Positions 46,358 through 56,717 of a stretch of DNA of 64,000 nt are shown in pieces (within the stretch, counting starts at the first letter, position 1; each line of letters begins with the position of its first letter). The position numbers were made by a program, and so were the translations under genes. The notes under the pieces are model-generated. The model ran no database searches, had not been told where the DNA came from, and saw only the letters and a program-made list of their open reading frames with translations. This stretch comes from Camillea tinctor (Eukaryota > Ascomycota > Sordariomycetes > Xylariales > Xylariaceae): positions 360,529-424,528 of the forward strand of contig MU394083.1 of assembly GCA_022578605.1 (NCBI GenBank), written 5' to 3'.

Positions 46358-49300
46358 GCTGAATACTATTAGAACGGCTGTCTTTGCTAGCGAAAATCTA
46401 AGAAGTACGGTTTAGTTTGGAGGGAAAGTTGCACGATTCTGATTCTAAGACTTGACATGGAGACGCGATAAAGAACCCTGAGATCCATTGACCTATGGCG
46501 TGCTACAATTTCGGTCGGGTTAAGCAGGTTTACAGGCTTTCGCCGCAGGCCCCGACGCGGCCTCCGAGTCCGGATTTCCGAACTAGTAGTACTATGAAGT
46601 CGGGCCCCGATAACATCTCTACAACTCTAGTTGCCATGGCCAATTGAGTGATTACACAGTATATTGATACCCATGTGTCAGAAATCTTTAGTAAGGCATC
46701 TTGGGCCTCTTCGATCTAAGATACTAATTCTGCCTATAAGTACTAAACGCCGATTGTTGCTTATACCTTCGGCTTCAATACTTCCTTATCGTCACGCTCT
46801 TTAATCATCCGATTAGCGAAGCCATGGCTGACTTCCCCTTTTGCTTGCCAGTCCCCTATTCTCGCGCGTCGGTTATAGTGTTCTCCTCCGAATCGCGTAC
46901 ATTTTTGTATCTCCTATACCGACTGACCGAACCAAATTAGATCAGAGGATGGGCTTAATCTGTATGCAGGGACCAAGTACCCGAGCCAACATTGGAACTC
47001 AAGGGCTACATGTGCAGACGCGTTGATCATCTTCAACTGAGTTCCAATCGGAATGCGCCATTGTCAACGCTAAAAGGCGTCATCGTTGCAGGCACCTTAA
47101 GGTGATATCGTAACTAGGCTGTTAGGTTAGATATTGACAAGATCTATATATGTTGCAGTGCCATATATATGAGCTAATTGTCAAAGGGCAATTAGCATGT
47201 GCTTTTGTCCGTGACAATATACGTGTCATACCTACGCAAATCTGACTTTTTTGATAATTAAATTAAGAATTGGACTATGTTTTCGACTTAGTATTTCTTA
47301 AGTAAGCTATGTTTGCACACAGCTTAAAAGTGTCACTACATAGAACCATCAGTCTGTGATAATGTTCTGGTACCTGTCCGAAGATACCCAAATTTTATAG
47401 TATCAATTTTACCCTTACATTGGGTTTAATTCGAATTGCATCTAGTTTCAAATTTGTTTCCGGAAAGAGTATATTTTCCAGAAATGACTTTGCTATATTA
47501 TAGATAAACCGGTTTGGAATGGCCAAGCTCTATCATTATATTTTGATGAGATTCGGTATATTTAGTGTGACTTATCATTTCATTCTACTATATCTACGAT
47601 GTAAACGGGAACTTTCCGGAAATCAAATCAACGAAGCAGAAGCTGTGCTTATATAGCACAATTCAGGGACAAGTTCCGCGGAGTCGTGTGCTTCATAGAA
47701 ATTATAGAGACTCCTCGCTAGGCTCCTCTAATAGGCTTAGTTCTATAACTGGCAGCATCATTCTGTCAAATCCCATTAGTGATTCTCATTTTTGACTATT
47801 TGATTTTAGGAGGAAGCTGATACGGAAATACAATGGCAAAATTATGAGTAAATTCAACTATTAGTATAGGATCTGGGGTTATCGTCTAATTTCATCAAGG
47901 TCCATCTTAGCTCATGTTTCTAATATACTGCAACCCATTTGCATAGCCACTGACAAAATGATACTCTAGGGTTTACCCTGATGTTTAATCTGAAGAATTC
48001 ATATTAGAACATATTTGCAATTAATGTTTTTATTATTTTCCCATTCTAGACGTGAACTATTAGGAGTTAAATTAGAGTTGAGAGGCTTAGCTTAATTGGC
48101 CCTGCTACCAGAGAGACTAGGTATATGTTGGTTGTAGCCCGCTAGAAAGTTTCGAGGTGTTTCTCATACCGAAACTTTGCAATATACTCCTGTCGTCATG
48201 TATAAGCTAAACGGCTGTAGAACCTGTTTCAGACCTACTTGATTACGAATATATACGTGTCACGGACTACATCACAGGTAATAGCCAAAAAGCTATGGGC
48301 GTTCCCATTTGCTTGACAATAGATGGGCTCATGATAAACTGTTACAAGCCGTGCCTGCGCACGCCTAGACGGGAATAGTTAGGATGAGCTGTTACTTTAT
48401 GGTAGTGCCGGTGAAGGCGAAAGGTCAAAGTGCAACAACCGAGAAACGTCTGTAATAAATGTGCTCTGTGTTGAGTGAAGGGGTTGCCAGGCTGGTGATT
48501 TGAATCTTACCGTTTTCCTTCCGAACACAGCATAGCCGGACTCGCTTCTTTTCACGTCACCAGGGTCGGAAATGACAAGATGCTCTAGTCACATTTTCTT
48601 GCGATGTTTCATGTGTAATATTCACCTACTGATTTCACTATCACCAAATGTTTTTCACTGGTCACGGTTCGAACGGCATCTAGAATGAGAATCACAACTT
48701 GTCGCATGCAACGAATCAAATATTCCCCGAAGGAACATGCAGATCTAGTGCTCTTTTAAGGAATTATTCAGTAGATTTGGTGTTGGCAAAGTGGCGGATG
48801 AGACACTGAGGAATATTGTTCGTATTTCGCAATCGCATAGCACAGCCTTCGTCCGCCATCTTAGCTTAACTACACAGATGCACTCGTAGCAGGGTTCTGA
48901 GGGTATAGAGTAGATTCGGTTTATCTGCCAGCGATTTGGTTGTTTGGGGTAACTTTGTGGGGAAGTGCAAGTAGTTACAGAAATTTACTCGACCATTGAA
49001 ACTGCGTGTTGTCTATTGGCGTAGGCTCAGAACATATAGATTGATGAGAAGAATAAGTTGGTCATGATATCTTCAGTAGAGGCTATTTATTCCTGTCACA
49101 AGGTTATTTTCCGAGTATAGAGGCCTTTTCGGCCCGTGTTCTTGAGGTTGCAGGTATGTAGTCTATATAGGAGTTATTCTCAACGTCTGACCGATAGGGC
49201 GCTACCATGGTTTTCGGTTGGCTGTCAAAAAGATACCCGACTCCATGGTGGGAACATGATACTACCTACTACGTGGGCCTACAAGAGGGAAATTGAAGCA

Positions 49301-50826
49301 GGATTTAGGCAACAACAAAATGCATCGAATGCTTTTTGTATCCGGACCATGAGTTTTATCTCGCAGGCTCGTACCTTTTTTGGCTTGACATCACTTGGGA
49401 AAAACAATCAACTAAACTGTGCTAGCACTCCAAAATTTTACACATCCAACGACGATCATCAAATAAGTGAAACGACGTGATTTCTAAAATAAAACGAAAA
49501 TTGGAGTCCATTACTAAAACAATCTCGATTTAAAGAGGAGAAGTGGCTGCTTATATGATGTGATTGGGGGTTGAGATAGTAGTATGTAAGTAGTAGGAGT
49601 GGTGGCATCGTGGCTATGTTGGCCCTAATTCTTGTTGTTCATTGATCTTGATCTTGATTCAGGAGAAGTGAGATCATAAAGATGGGACAATCCCTGTAGT
49701 AGAGCTTGCGACGGGTATCGATAAGATTTATCGATAGGGCATGTACCTATACGCGTATGCGCGTTGACCAATGGTTAGTTCCTGTCGAGCCCTTTTGGGG
49801 TGGTTTTAGTGCAGACTAGTATCTTAGGCATATGCATTAGACACATTACTAATGTTACTCGTGCATAGCAGAGTTTCACTTTAGCTACTATTTACGGCGC
49901 ACGTTTTTTTAAGGTTATGGTACCTACCTAACTTACTTAAACTTACCTATCTGTCGGATGCAGGTTTGGATTAGATATTGCGTCGTGCCGTGACATCATA
50001 ATTCTTTGTAAACAAAACATAAGGGTTCAATTGAGCGGATAGTTGGCGACAAAAGAATATCTTGATGAAATCAACTCAAGTTAGTTAGCAGCTGAATCCA
50101 GTTTTTAGAAAAGGGAACACAACCAAAAAGAAGAAAGAAAAAAAAATACGAGGACCCAGAAGTTGTGGCAACCCTGCTAAACCCCCAAGTCAAAAAGGGC
50201 TCATGTTGGCCAGTCAAATTTCCCAGTCGGATACGAATATGGATCGTAGGCCAGGATCATCTTCCAACTGCACCGCCCTCTCTTCTCAAAACCCACACCC
50301 AAACCACCTCTAAACCTCTTACTTCAGTTAACGTTTGAGAAAAGAAAGTCAGTCTGACGAATTGTTTGATCGCCTGATGCCTTTAATTGGAGCAGCTCAG
50401 CTTCCATTTTTGAACGCCTTCGATCGCACTTCTTTGTCCGTTCCAGTCGCTTATCGTCATCTCCTTTTGAAATACACAACCGAATCTCAACCACATCAAA
50501 TCTCGTGAATCGCCTACGCTCGCTGTTTTTGTTTTCAGCCGCACGTCCACCGCCCGTGTACCTGTCTCCCGCCAGTTTAAATAAAAAATATACCTACGTA
50601 ACCTCGCTCGTTCCTTGGCTGGCCAAAGAAAATATTCTCGATTTTACTCTCTCGGGTTTATTCTCATCTCCAGTGTCATCGTCGTCATCACCATTCGGCA
50701 CGCAACATCGTGAATCATAAAAAAGGGCATAAATACCGTCGCATAAAATTCACACCCCCTTTTTTTTCATCGATCATCGATATCGATCCCCGGCCGATTT
50801 AACCGAACCCAACATAACTAGCAAAA
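46358..50826. other. Gene-poor 4.5 kb region
   Basis: After the dehydratase promoter (to about 46.7 kb) there is AT-rich DNA without recognised genes. The open frame at 49136-49480 (114 codons, plus strand) has no known motif and is probably chance. The last 600 bp before 50827 are pyrimidine-rich and are the likely promoter and leader of the CFEM gene. No tRNA was seen. Confidence 0.45.
46600..46610. promoter_or_regulatory. AflR-type palindrome TCGGGCCCCGA
   Basis: TCGGNNNCCGA palindrome 243 bp upstream of the scytalone-dehydratase-like start. A near copy on the minus strand (TCGGAGGCCGC, one end base different) lies about 45 bp further along toward the gene. Confidence 0.65.
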
Positions 50827-51453
50827 ATGCAGTTCACAACCATCATCTTTCCCCTCTTTGCTGCCCTCGCAGCTGCTCAGAATGCAACCTCGACGAGTCC
50901 CGTTGTTGGCGCTTCGGGGTCAGTGACGGCTTCGGCATCGGCGGCAGCAACCTCCACTGATGTTTCTCTCCCCGAACTTGTCTCTCAGCTTCCCCAGTGC
51001 GCCGTATCATGTTTGAGCACTGCTGCAAACGCTGCCGGGTGTGCTGCGACCGACTTCACATGTCTGTGCGGTTCTGGAAAGGACAGGTTTTCTAGCAGCA
51101 TGATCGGTTGCATCGGTTTTAGTTCTGGATGTTCAGGTGATGATATCAACAGTGAGTAGATATCCCCCCCTTACTTCTTCCCTCCCTCACCCTCCCCCCT
51201 CCCCCACCTTACTATCCTGTCGATAATAAACTAATCGTGTTCCGCCTCTTCTTTAGAAGCCAGTACCCTCGCTCCTCAGATTTGCGAGGAAGCCACATCT
51301 GATCCCGACCCTACCGAAGTTGCCTCCGCATCCAACATCGTCGCCTCAGCTGTGAGCACCGCATCTGCCTCGGCGACGCCCGATGCCGCTGTCCGCCCTG
51401 AGATGGGTATGGGCCTAATCGGTGCTGGTCTCCTCGCCGCCCTCGCGCTATAA
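50827..51453 (+). CDS. CFEM-domain GPI-anchored protein
   Basis: Small secreted cell-surface protein. Exons are 50827-51151 and 51257-51453 (intron GTGAGT...TTTAG), giving 173 residues. Signal peptide at about 1-17 (IIFPLFAALAAA), a Ser/Thr/Ala linker, then a CFEM domain with eight Cys at 58, 62, 72, 79, 81, 95, 102 and 118; the last Cys comes from exon 2, which supports the join. The C-terminus is a hydrophobic tail (GMGLIGAGLLAALAL) after a Ser/Ala-rich stretch, typical of GPI anchoring. CFEM proteins serve in cell-wall structure, haem/iron capture or host interaction; which applies here cannot be told. Confidence 0.92.
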
Positions 51454-52773
51454 GTCCTACCGTCAAAATACACGCCCTAAAATATTCTCCTTTGGTTCAC
51501 GCAACAACATCCATGGTTCTCTCCTTTTTCCTCTCTCTCCAAAATGGGACACGCGGGTGATTGGCTCGAAATGGAGCCAACCAACCCCTTTTTTTATATG
51601 CACGGGTTGGATTCACAACAACATAGATCGGTGGTGGGTCGTCCCCATCTGGTAGGAAAACGCATTTTCCGGGTCACATGCAGTACAGATAACAGTGCTC
51701 TCCCGTATAAGGGAAATACACACGCACATATGGCACCCCCTTAAACAACAACCCTGACTTTCTGTTTAATAGTAATCAACGCCGACGGGGTCGTCTTGGC
51801 TCCTCTGTGTTTCCTCTCCGGTGTGTTCGCGATCTATTTGGTATTTAAAAAAATGGCAACATGATCTAGGCCGCGCTCTCTTCTTAGTACATTTATAGTC
51901 ACGTTCGAAAGACTTTTACGATTGTAGGATTGAATTGTCCACGTCATAAAGATAAAGATAGGAAACATTTAGACCATAGAACGAGTTCACTTCATAATGT
52001 TAGATATTTCGAATATATTTCGAATATTTGTTTCCTCACTAAATATTCCGGAGCTTGGGAAACCATTTCCACTAAGCACACTGTCTACTAATACCTAATG
52101 CACAGTAATAGATCAGTTGTCAACTCACCGTAGGCTTATAATCATGATGAACCCCCCGAAGCTACTACCACAAATCAAGCTTCATGTATTAGACGCCCGT
52201 GCCGGTGAGACACCCGAGCGTCAATGTTGTCAGCCGTCTAAGTGTGGGGAGGTCCTAGACATGCATAACTGAAAGGATCTTAGCTGTTTATCGTAATCTC
52301 TTCACTCTTTTCTCATAATAAGACATCAAATGAACATAAAAGGAAATTCAATGCAATAGTGACACATCTCTAGAGAAGATAGTCATCCTATGTATATTTG
52401 TGTTTTGGCAAAAGCAAATATCCAATGCTCTATATATACCTAACCCGCGATGAGGGTCAAATAGGCTCATATTAAGACTTAAAAATTATGTATCGCCTAA
52501 TATACTAATAACAGCTGGGATTCTAGAAATAAGCCAAAAGTTTGGCCAAGAGGAATAAACTCCGTATACGGGTATCCATCTCCTTCGCAGCTAGCCCATA
52601 CAAGCCGGCGATCAACCCACCGCCTATAGTACACTAAGTATACAATCTCTCCATCTCCATCTCATCTCCAAAAAAAAAGGGGGGGGGGAGCAAACCAAAA
52701 AACCACCATCCCATCCCAGGTCCCCAACTCCAACCACACCGCCTCCCAATAAATCCCCCCCATCTCTCACCCC
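51454..52773. other. Convergent intergenic region
   Basis: About 1.3 kb between the CFEM gene and the next gene's 3' end. It holds the CFEM 3' UTR and AT-rich DNA, with an A-run/G-run at about 52671-52689. No gene was recognised. Confidence 0.45.
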
Positions 52774-53809
52774 TTATCTCCGCCAGCTCACCGGCCCCGT
52801 CCCAAACTCCAGGCGCCTATGCCGCTTCACCAAGCTCCCGTCGAGGTCCCACTTCCAGAGCTCGGGGTTGCGTCCGGGCCGGCCGGTGCGCGGGTCCTTC
52901 CACCGGCGCTCGCGGGGCATGAGACGCAGTTCCCCGGCTCCTCTGCCACCGCGCACGACCGTAGTATACAGGTGGCCGTGGACGCTGATGCGGGTGGGCG
53001 AGAGGCCCATGTACACGGTCATGTGGCTCTGGGCGTCGGCGAGCTCGCGGGTTTTCATGCCGGTGATGGGGTCGCGGCAGGTGCGTTGGTCGTGTTCTTC
53101 TTTTCTGCTCCGGGATGGGTTAGTGGGAGGTGGAAGAGACGGGGGTTTGATGAGGAGGAGGAGGGGGAGGAGGAGGAGGAAGTGGTTTACCGTATCCAAA
53201 TATGCGTGAACTTGCAGTTTCTCGCCTGCGCCTTCGCGAACCTCACGTTCCTATCGACGAGGTCCGGGTCGTCGTATTCGAGCATGAGCACGCGGTCGCT
53301 GATCCACATGACCTGGAGAGTTGCAGTATTAGCCGACAAACGCTACGATGTATCTTTATTTTCTCTAGCAATCTACCGCTCGGATGTATCTATGCTTTCT
53401 TCTAAACATCCCCCCTGGAAGTGTTTTATTTTCATACCATTGGATCGTCCACCGTCCCCACACCCCAGCTCTTGGTATATTCGATTGGTTCTTTCGTCAC
53501 ATTGTCGAACGGAAGGGGGCCGCCCTCGGGGATGGGCATGGATGGGGTCCATGCAACTTGTCCGTCATCCTGGCCAAACGATTTAGACATCATTACCAAT
53601 ACATAAGCTACAGAGCCTCTAACTAGATCACTTACGTGTATACTACGCTCTATATCTCACTTACGTTTGCTAGTTCCCCATTCTTCTCGAGGTCATAAAG
53701 AGTATGTTGCTCTTAGAGTCCATTGTCGATGCGATAATGACATACTCGGATTACCTTTGAGCTGTGTCCCGCAAACGATAGTCCCAGGTCTTTCACGTAT
53801 TAGCAACAT
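52774..53809 (-). CDS. Conserved-looking protein of unknown function, five exons
   Basis: Proposed exons are 53809-53755, 53711-53665, 53569-53438, 53312-53191 and 53104-52774, giving 228 residues. All introns are GT-AG (43, 95, 125 and 86 bp) and all joins keep one open frame, which chance would hardly allow. The protein is soluble and rich in charged residues and Trp, for example GQVAWTPSMPIPEGGPLPFD, VMWISDRVLMLEYDDPDLVD, SHMTVYMGLSPTRISVHGHL and the basic, GC-rich C-terminus with NPELWKWDLDGSLVKRHRRL. No signal peptide or membrane segment was seen and no family was recognised. The 5' end is least certain; an upstream exon may exist. The intron at 53190-53105 contains a CCT/AGG triplet run. 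Confidence 0.65.
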
Positions 53810-54060
53810 TCAGCTTTGTTCTTTAATCAAGTCAACTTGAGGTCCCCGGGAGACCACTTATGCTATTAGACTGATAGCACTGTAACGAAAATCCCATGGC
53901 TATTCATTTCTTGTGAACTACATCAAATCTAAGTGAAATTGGATCACGTTTACCAGGAAAGAGCATCGCGATAGATGTAGCTAGTAATTATATCCCATAG
54001 TGATTTAAATACAAAGCAGAACATAAACATAGACTACGAAATGAATCCAAAACACTTCAA

Positions 54061-55710
54061 CTAATTGTAATTTATGAGAAGCACCTGCCTTGCCTCCAAC
54101 CCCTCAAACACCGTCCCGGGGATTACAAACGTACTCCCGTCAATAGCATGCTTTCCCAACGCCAGCGAGAGAAACACGTATAGAAACACCAGCACACCGA
54201 GTCCTACAGCGATCCAGTAAACCTGCCTGTTTATAGCCATTCCATCATGATCAGTAACCCCAGCGGTTGTCTGCTTCCCCTTGTACCAAGCGTGCTTGAG
54301 CACATCGGCCGCTTTGATCCGCTTCTCGGGGTCGTACTGGAACATCTTCCCCAGCAGGTCCGCGAGCAGCAGCACCTCCTCTTCCGGGAGACTGTAGAGG
54401 ACCAGAGTCTTTTTGCCCTTCGTGCCGGGCGGTGCGTTGGGCGGTATCTGAAGCTCAATGGTCATCTGCTTGGATCCGAGCTTTTTCTGGAGGGTAGTGG
54501 TATATTGTTCGCCGGCCTCCTCTTCCCTCTCTTCGGGCTTGTTGATCGGCGTATCTAGCGGCCCCGACATAGGCTCAAGGGCGACGTCTTTTCCCTCTGG
54601 GAGAGGCTTGGGCGGAGTTGGCTTCGGGTCTTCGTCTGACCCCCACAGGGTGTACTCTTCTAGCTCTTGCTCGTAGACCATCTGCTCGGCGACTGGGCGG
54701 AAGGGATGCGGTATGGGCCCTATGAATCGCTCCATGCGCCGAATGATAGAGTTCAGGTCCCCGGTTAATCGTGTTCCGAGCCTGACCTCCAGAAGAGTGC
54801 AAGCGAGGGACCATATATCAACGGCGATGCTAGGCTTCCCATTAAAGATGATCTCAGGGGCCGCATACTCCCACGGAATCCCGAGTTTCTCTGGCGGATG
54901 CGCTGACTCGAAGGCCTCCCCGAAGTCGACGATGGCGATCTCATCTGTCACGAACTCCTGGAATCGCTGCCAGGGAAATGCCTTGACGACCTGTTTCGGT
55001 GCGTTCTCGCTCCGCTTGCCTTCTTGCGTCCAGACCTCGTCAGTAATTGGCTCTCCGATCAATTCCTCCATTTCTTCCTTTTTCATCTTATCGACAGATT
55101 TTAGCTTCATGAGAATATTCTGTGGCCGGAAATCGCCGTGACATATCCCCTTGCTGTGGATGAAGCTCAGGCCTTCGGCGATCTGATAACCTATCTTATT
55201 GACGCGGTCGCCATCTTTTCCCAGCTCACTTCTCCAGTCCGAGAGTCTAGGCCCGAGAAGGGGCAATACTGAGCATAGATGTCTGCCGTTGGGAGACGTA
55301 GTCCAGAATGTCTTCAGGGGCATGACGACATGGCTGTCCTGACGATGGATTGATTTTAACTTCAATTTCTTCATGGCCTTCATTGCTTTCATGTCTGAGC
55401 AATCTTCTGAGGACTTTTCCGCAGCATTTATTTTAACAGCTCTCCATGTTTTGCTTTTCGTATCATAGCAAAGCCAGACCGTAGCAATTCCTCCGTGACC
55501 TAGCTTGTGGACTACTTCGAATCTGTTATCTAAAATGTCTCCGATATCTACAGGGCAAAGCCCGCCAGGTTTGTAATCCTCGAGAGACTCGACATCATCC
55601 ATTAATGGTACAGTGGCATACTTTTGTAATCGTGATTCGTCTAGTTGGTCAGTTGGTGGCTTATATTCATCCGACAACCCTGTCATCACGACATCCTGAG
55701 AAGCGGCCAT
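54061..55710 (-). CDS. SRPK-like protein kinase with C-terminal membrane segment
   Basis: Single-exon gene of 549 residues (ATG at 55710; the open frame extends upstream only from a non-ATG codon). Kinase domain: glycine loop LGHGGIATVW at 70-79, catalytic Lys 93 (RAVKI), catalytic loop CHGDFRPQNIL (HGD at 191-193 in place of HRD), DFGEAFE at 262-268, WEYAAPEIIF and DIWSLACTLLE. This is the pattern of the fungal SRPK-like group, which is often expanded; the usual SRPK insert is reduced. A long acidic/Pro-rich insert lies before the last helical region, and a single hydrophobic segment VYWIAVGLGVLVFLYVFLSL at about 497-519 is followed by a 30-residue tail, so a membrane-anchored kinase is inferred. 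Substrates are unknown. Confidence 0.85.
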   Translation of the reverse strand: MAASQDVVMTGLSDEYKPPTDQLDESRLQKYATVPLMDDVESLEDYKPGGLCPVDIGDILDNRFEVVHKLGHGGIATVWLCYDTKSKTWRAVKINAAEKSSEDCSDMKAMKAMKKLKLKSIHRQDSHVVMPLKTFWTTSPNGRHLCSVLPLLGPRLSDWRSELGKDGDRVNKIGYQIAEGLSFIHSKGICHGDFRPQNILMKLKSVDKMKKEEMEELIGEPITDEVWTQEGKRSENAPKQVVKAFPWQRFQEFVTDEIAIVDFGEAFESAHPPEKLGIPWEYAAPEIIFNGKPSIAVDIWSLACTLLEVRLGTRLTGDLNSIIRRMERFIGPIPHPFRPVAEQMVYEQELEEYTLWGSDEDPKPTPPKPLPEGKDVALEPMSGPLDTPINKPEEREEEAGEQYTTTLQKKLGSKQMTIELQIPPNAPPGTKGKKTLVLYSLPEEEVLLLADLLGKMFQYDPEKRIKAADVLKHAWYKGKQTTAGVTDHDGMAINRQVYWIAVGLGVLVFLYVFLSLALGKHAIDGSTFVIPGTVFEGLEARQVLLINYN

Positions 55711-56717
55711 CGCGTTCTGAAAATGAATAGACTGCTGATCTAAAAAGGAGCTACGATTTTCGCTGGCATATTTGGTGAGATCGTCAGACTTTTGAAGAAC
55801 TTGAGACCGAAACAATACTCTTCCAAATTTGCATCTAGCTTACGAACAAAGGAGACCTACCTATAGAAGATATGCTGTGCACTTCCTTTGTGTAGATACA
55901 TCAACAAACGTTGATGAACACAGATGTTAGACTTACCTAAGAACAAAGAGTTTTCAGCTCGGGACTCCTCGAGGGGGGAAGACTAGAGTACATTGGTAAA
56001 GGGGGTAACGAAGCCTCGTGTATCCCCTGAGTGAACTGAACCATATGCAAAGTGTATAACCTATACCAAATAATCACAGAGTTGAGCTCTGGGTAAATAG
56101 TTGATTCTTAATTCTTACAGAATTTTCAATCCAGTTCAAGACAAACAAAGAATCTAAAAACGTGACACGATAATCACATAACAGCTAGGTGATCAAGGCC
56201 ATCTTTATTGGTATCTCTAACCTAGGAGGACAAACTGAAGTGTATATACTAGGGATGAGATATACCCAGAAACACTGGAGCCTGATAGGCATCACAACGT
56301 TAGGCCCATGCCTCATGAAGGACGTCACTCATTACCATTCATTCGTCTCACATCTTGATTCTCTGCTTCTCAATCGTTCAATGTGTGCCGTCCTTGCATC
56401 TCAACCACTATTTTGCATGAGAACTATATCTCATATGTCATTTGTCTTCACAAGTGTGATCAGCAGGCCTGGCTTGTCCTAAGCAGGGCTATTGCTAGGT
56501 TGTCTAGGGAAAGTTTGTTAGCTGCATGTAGAGATCAAAGCCCAAAAAGTTTGTGATTGTTGGTAATCAAATCAGATAGTGTAATTATCCATCAACGAAG
56601 ATCTCAGTCCCGTCTTGAAACATATTTGGTAGCACTACATATCATCATAGTGAAAAGAGGGAGGTGGGGGGATTTAAGAAAATTAAACATACTAGCCATA
56701 AGGTAATGCAAAGCCCT
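55711..56717. other. Intergenic region
   Basis: About 1 kb between the kinase start and the SKI3 end. No gene was recognised; the open frame at 56189-56482 has no known features. Confidence 0.45.

Noticed and set aside
49136..49480. 114-codon open frame as a gene
   Set aside because: No domain, no good start context and AT-rich surroundings; probably chance.
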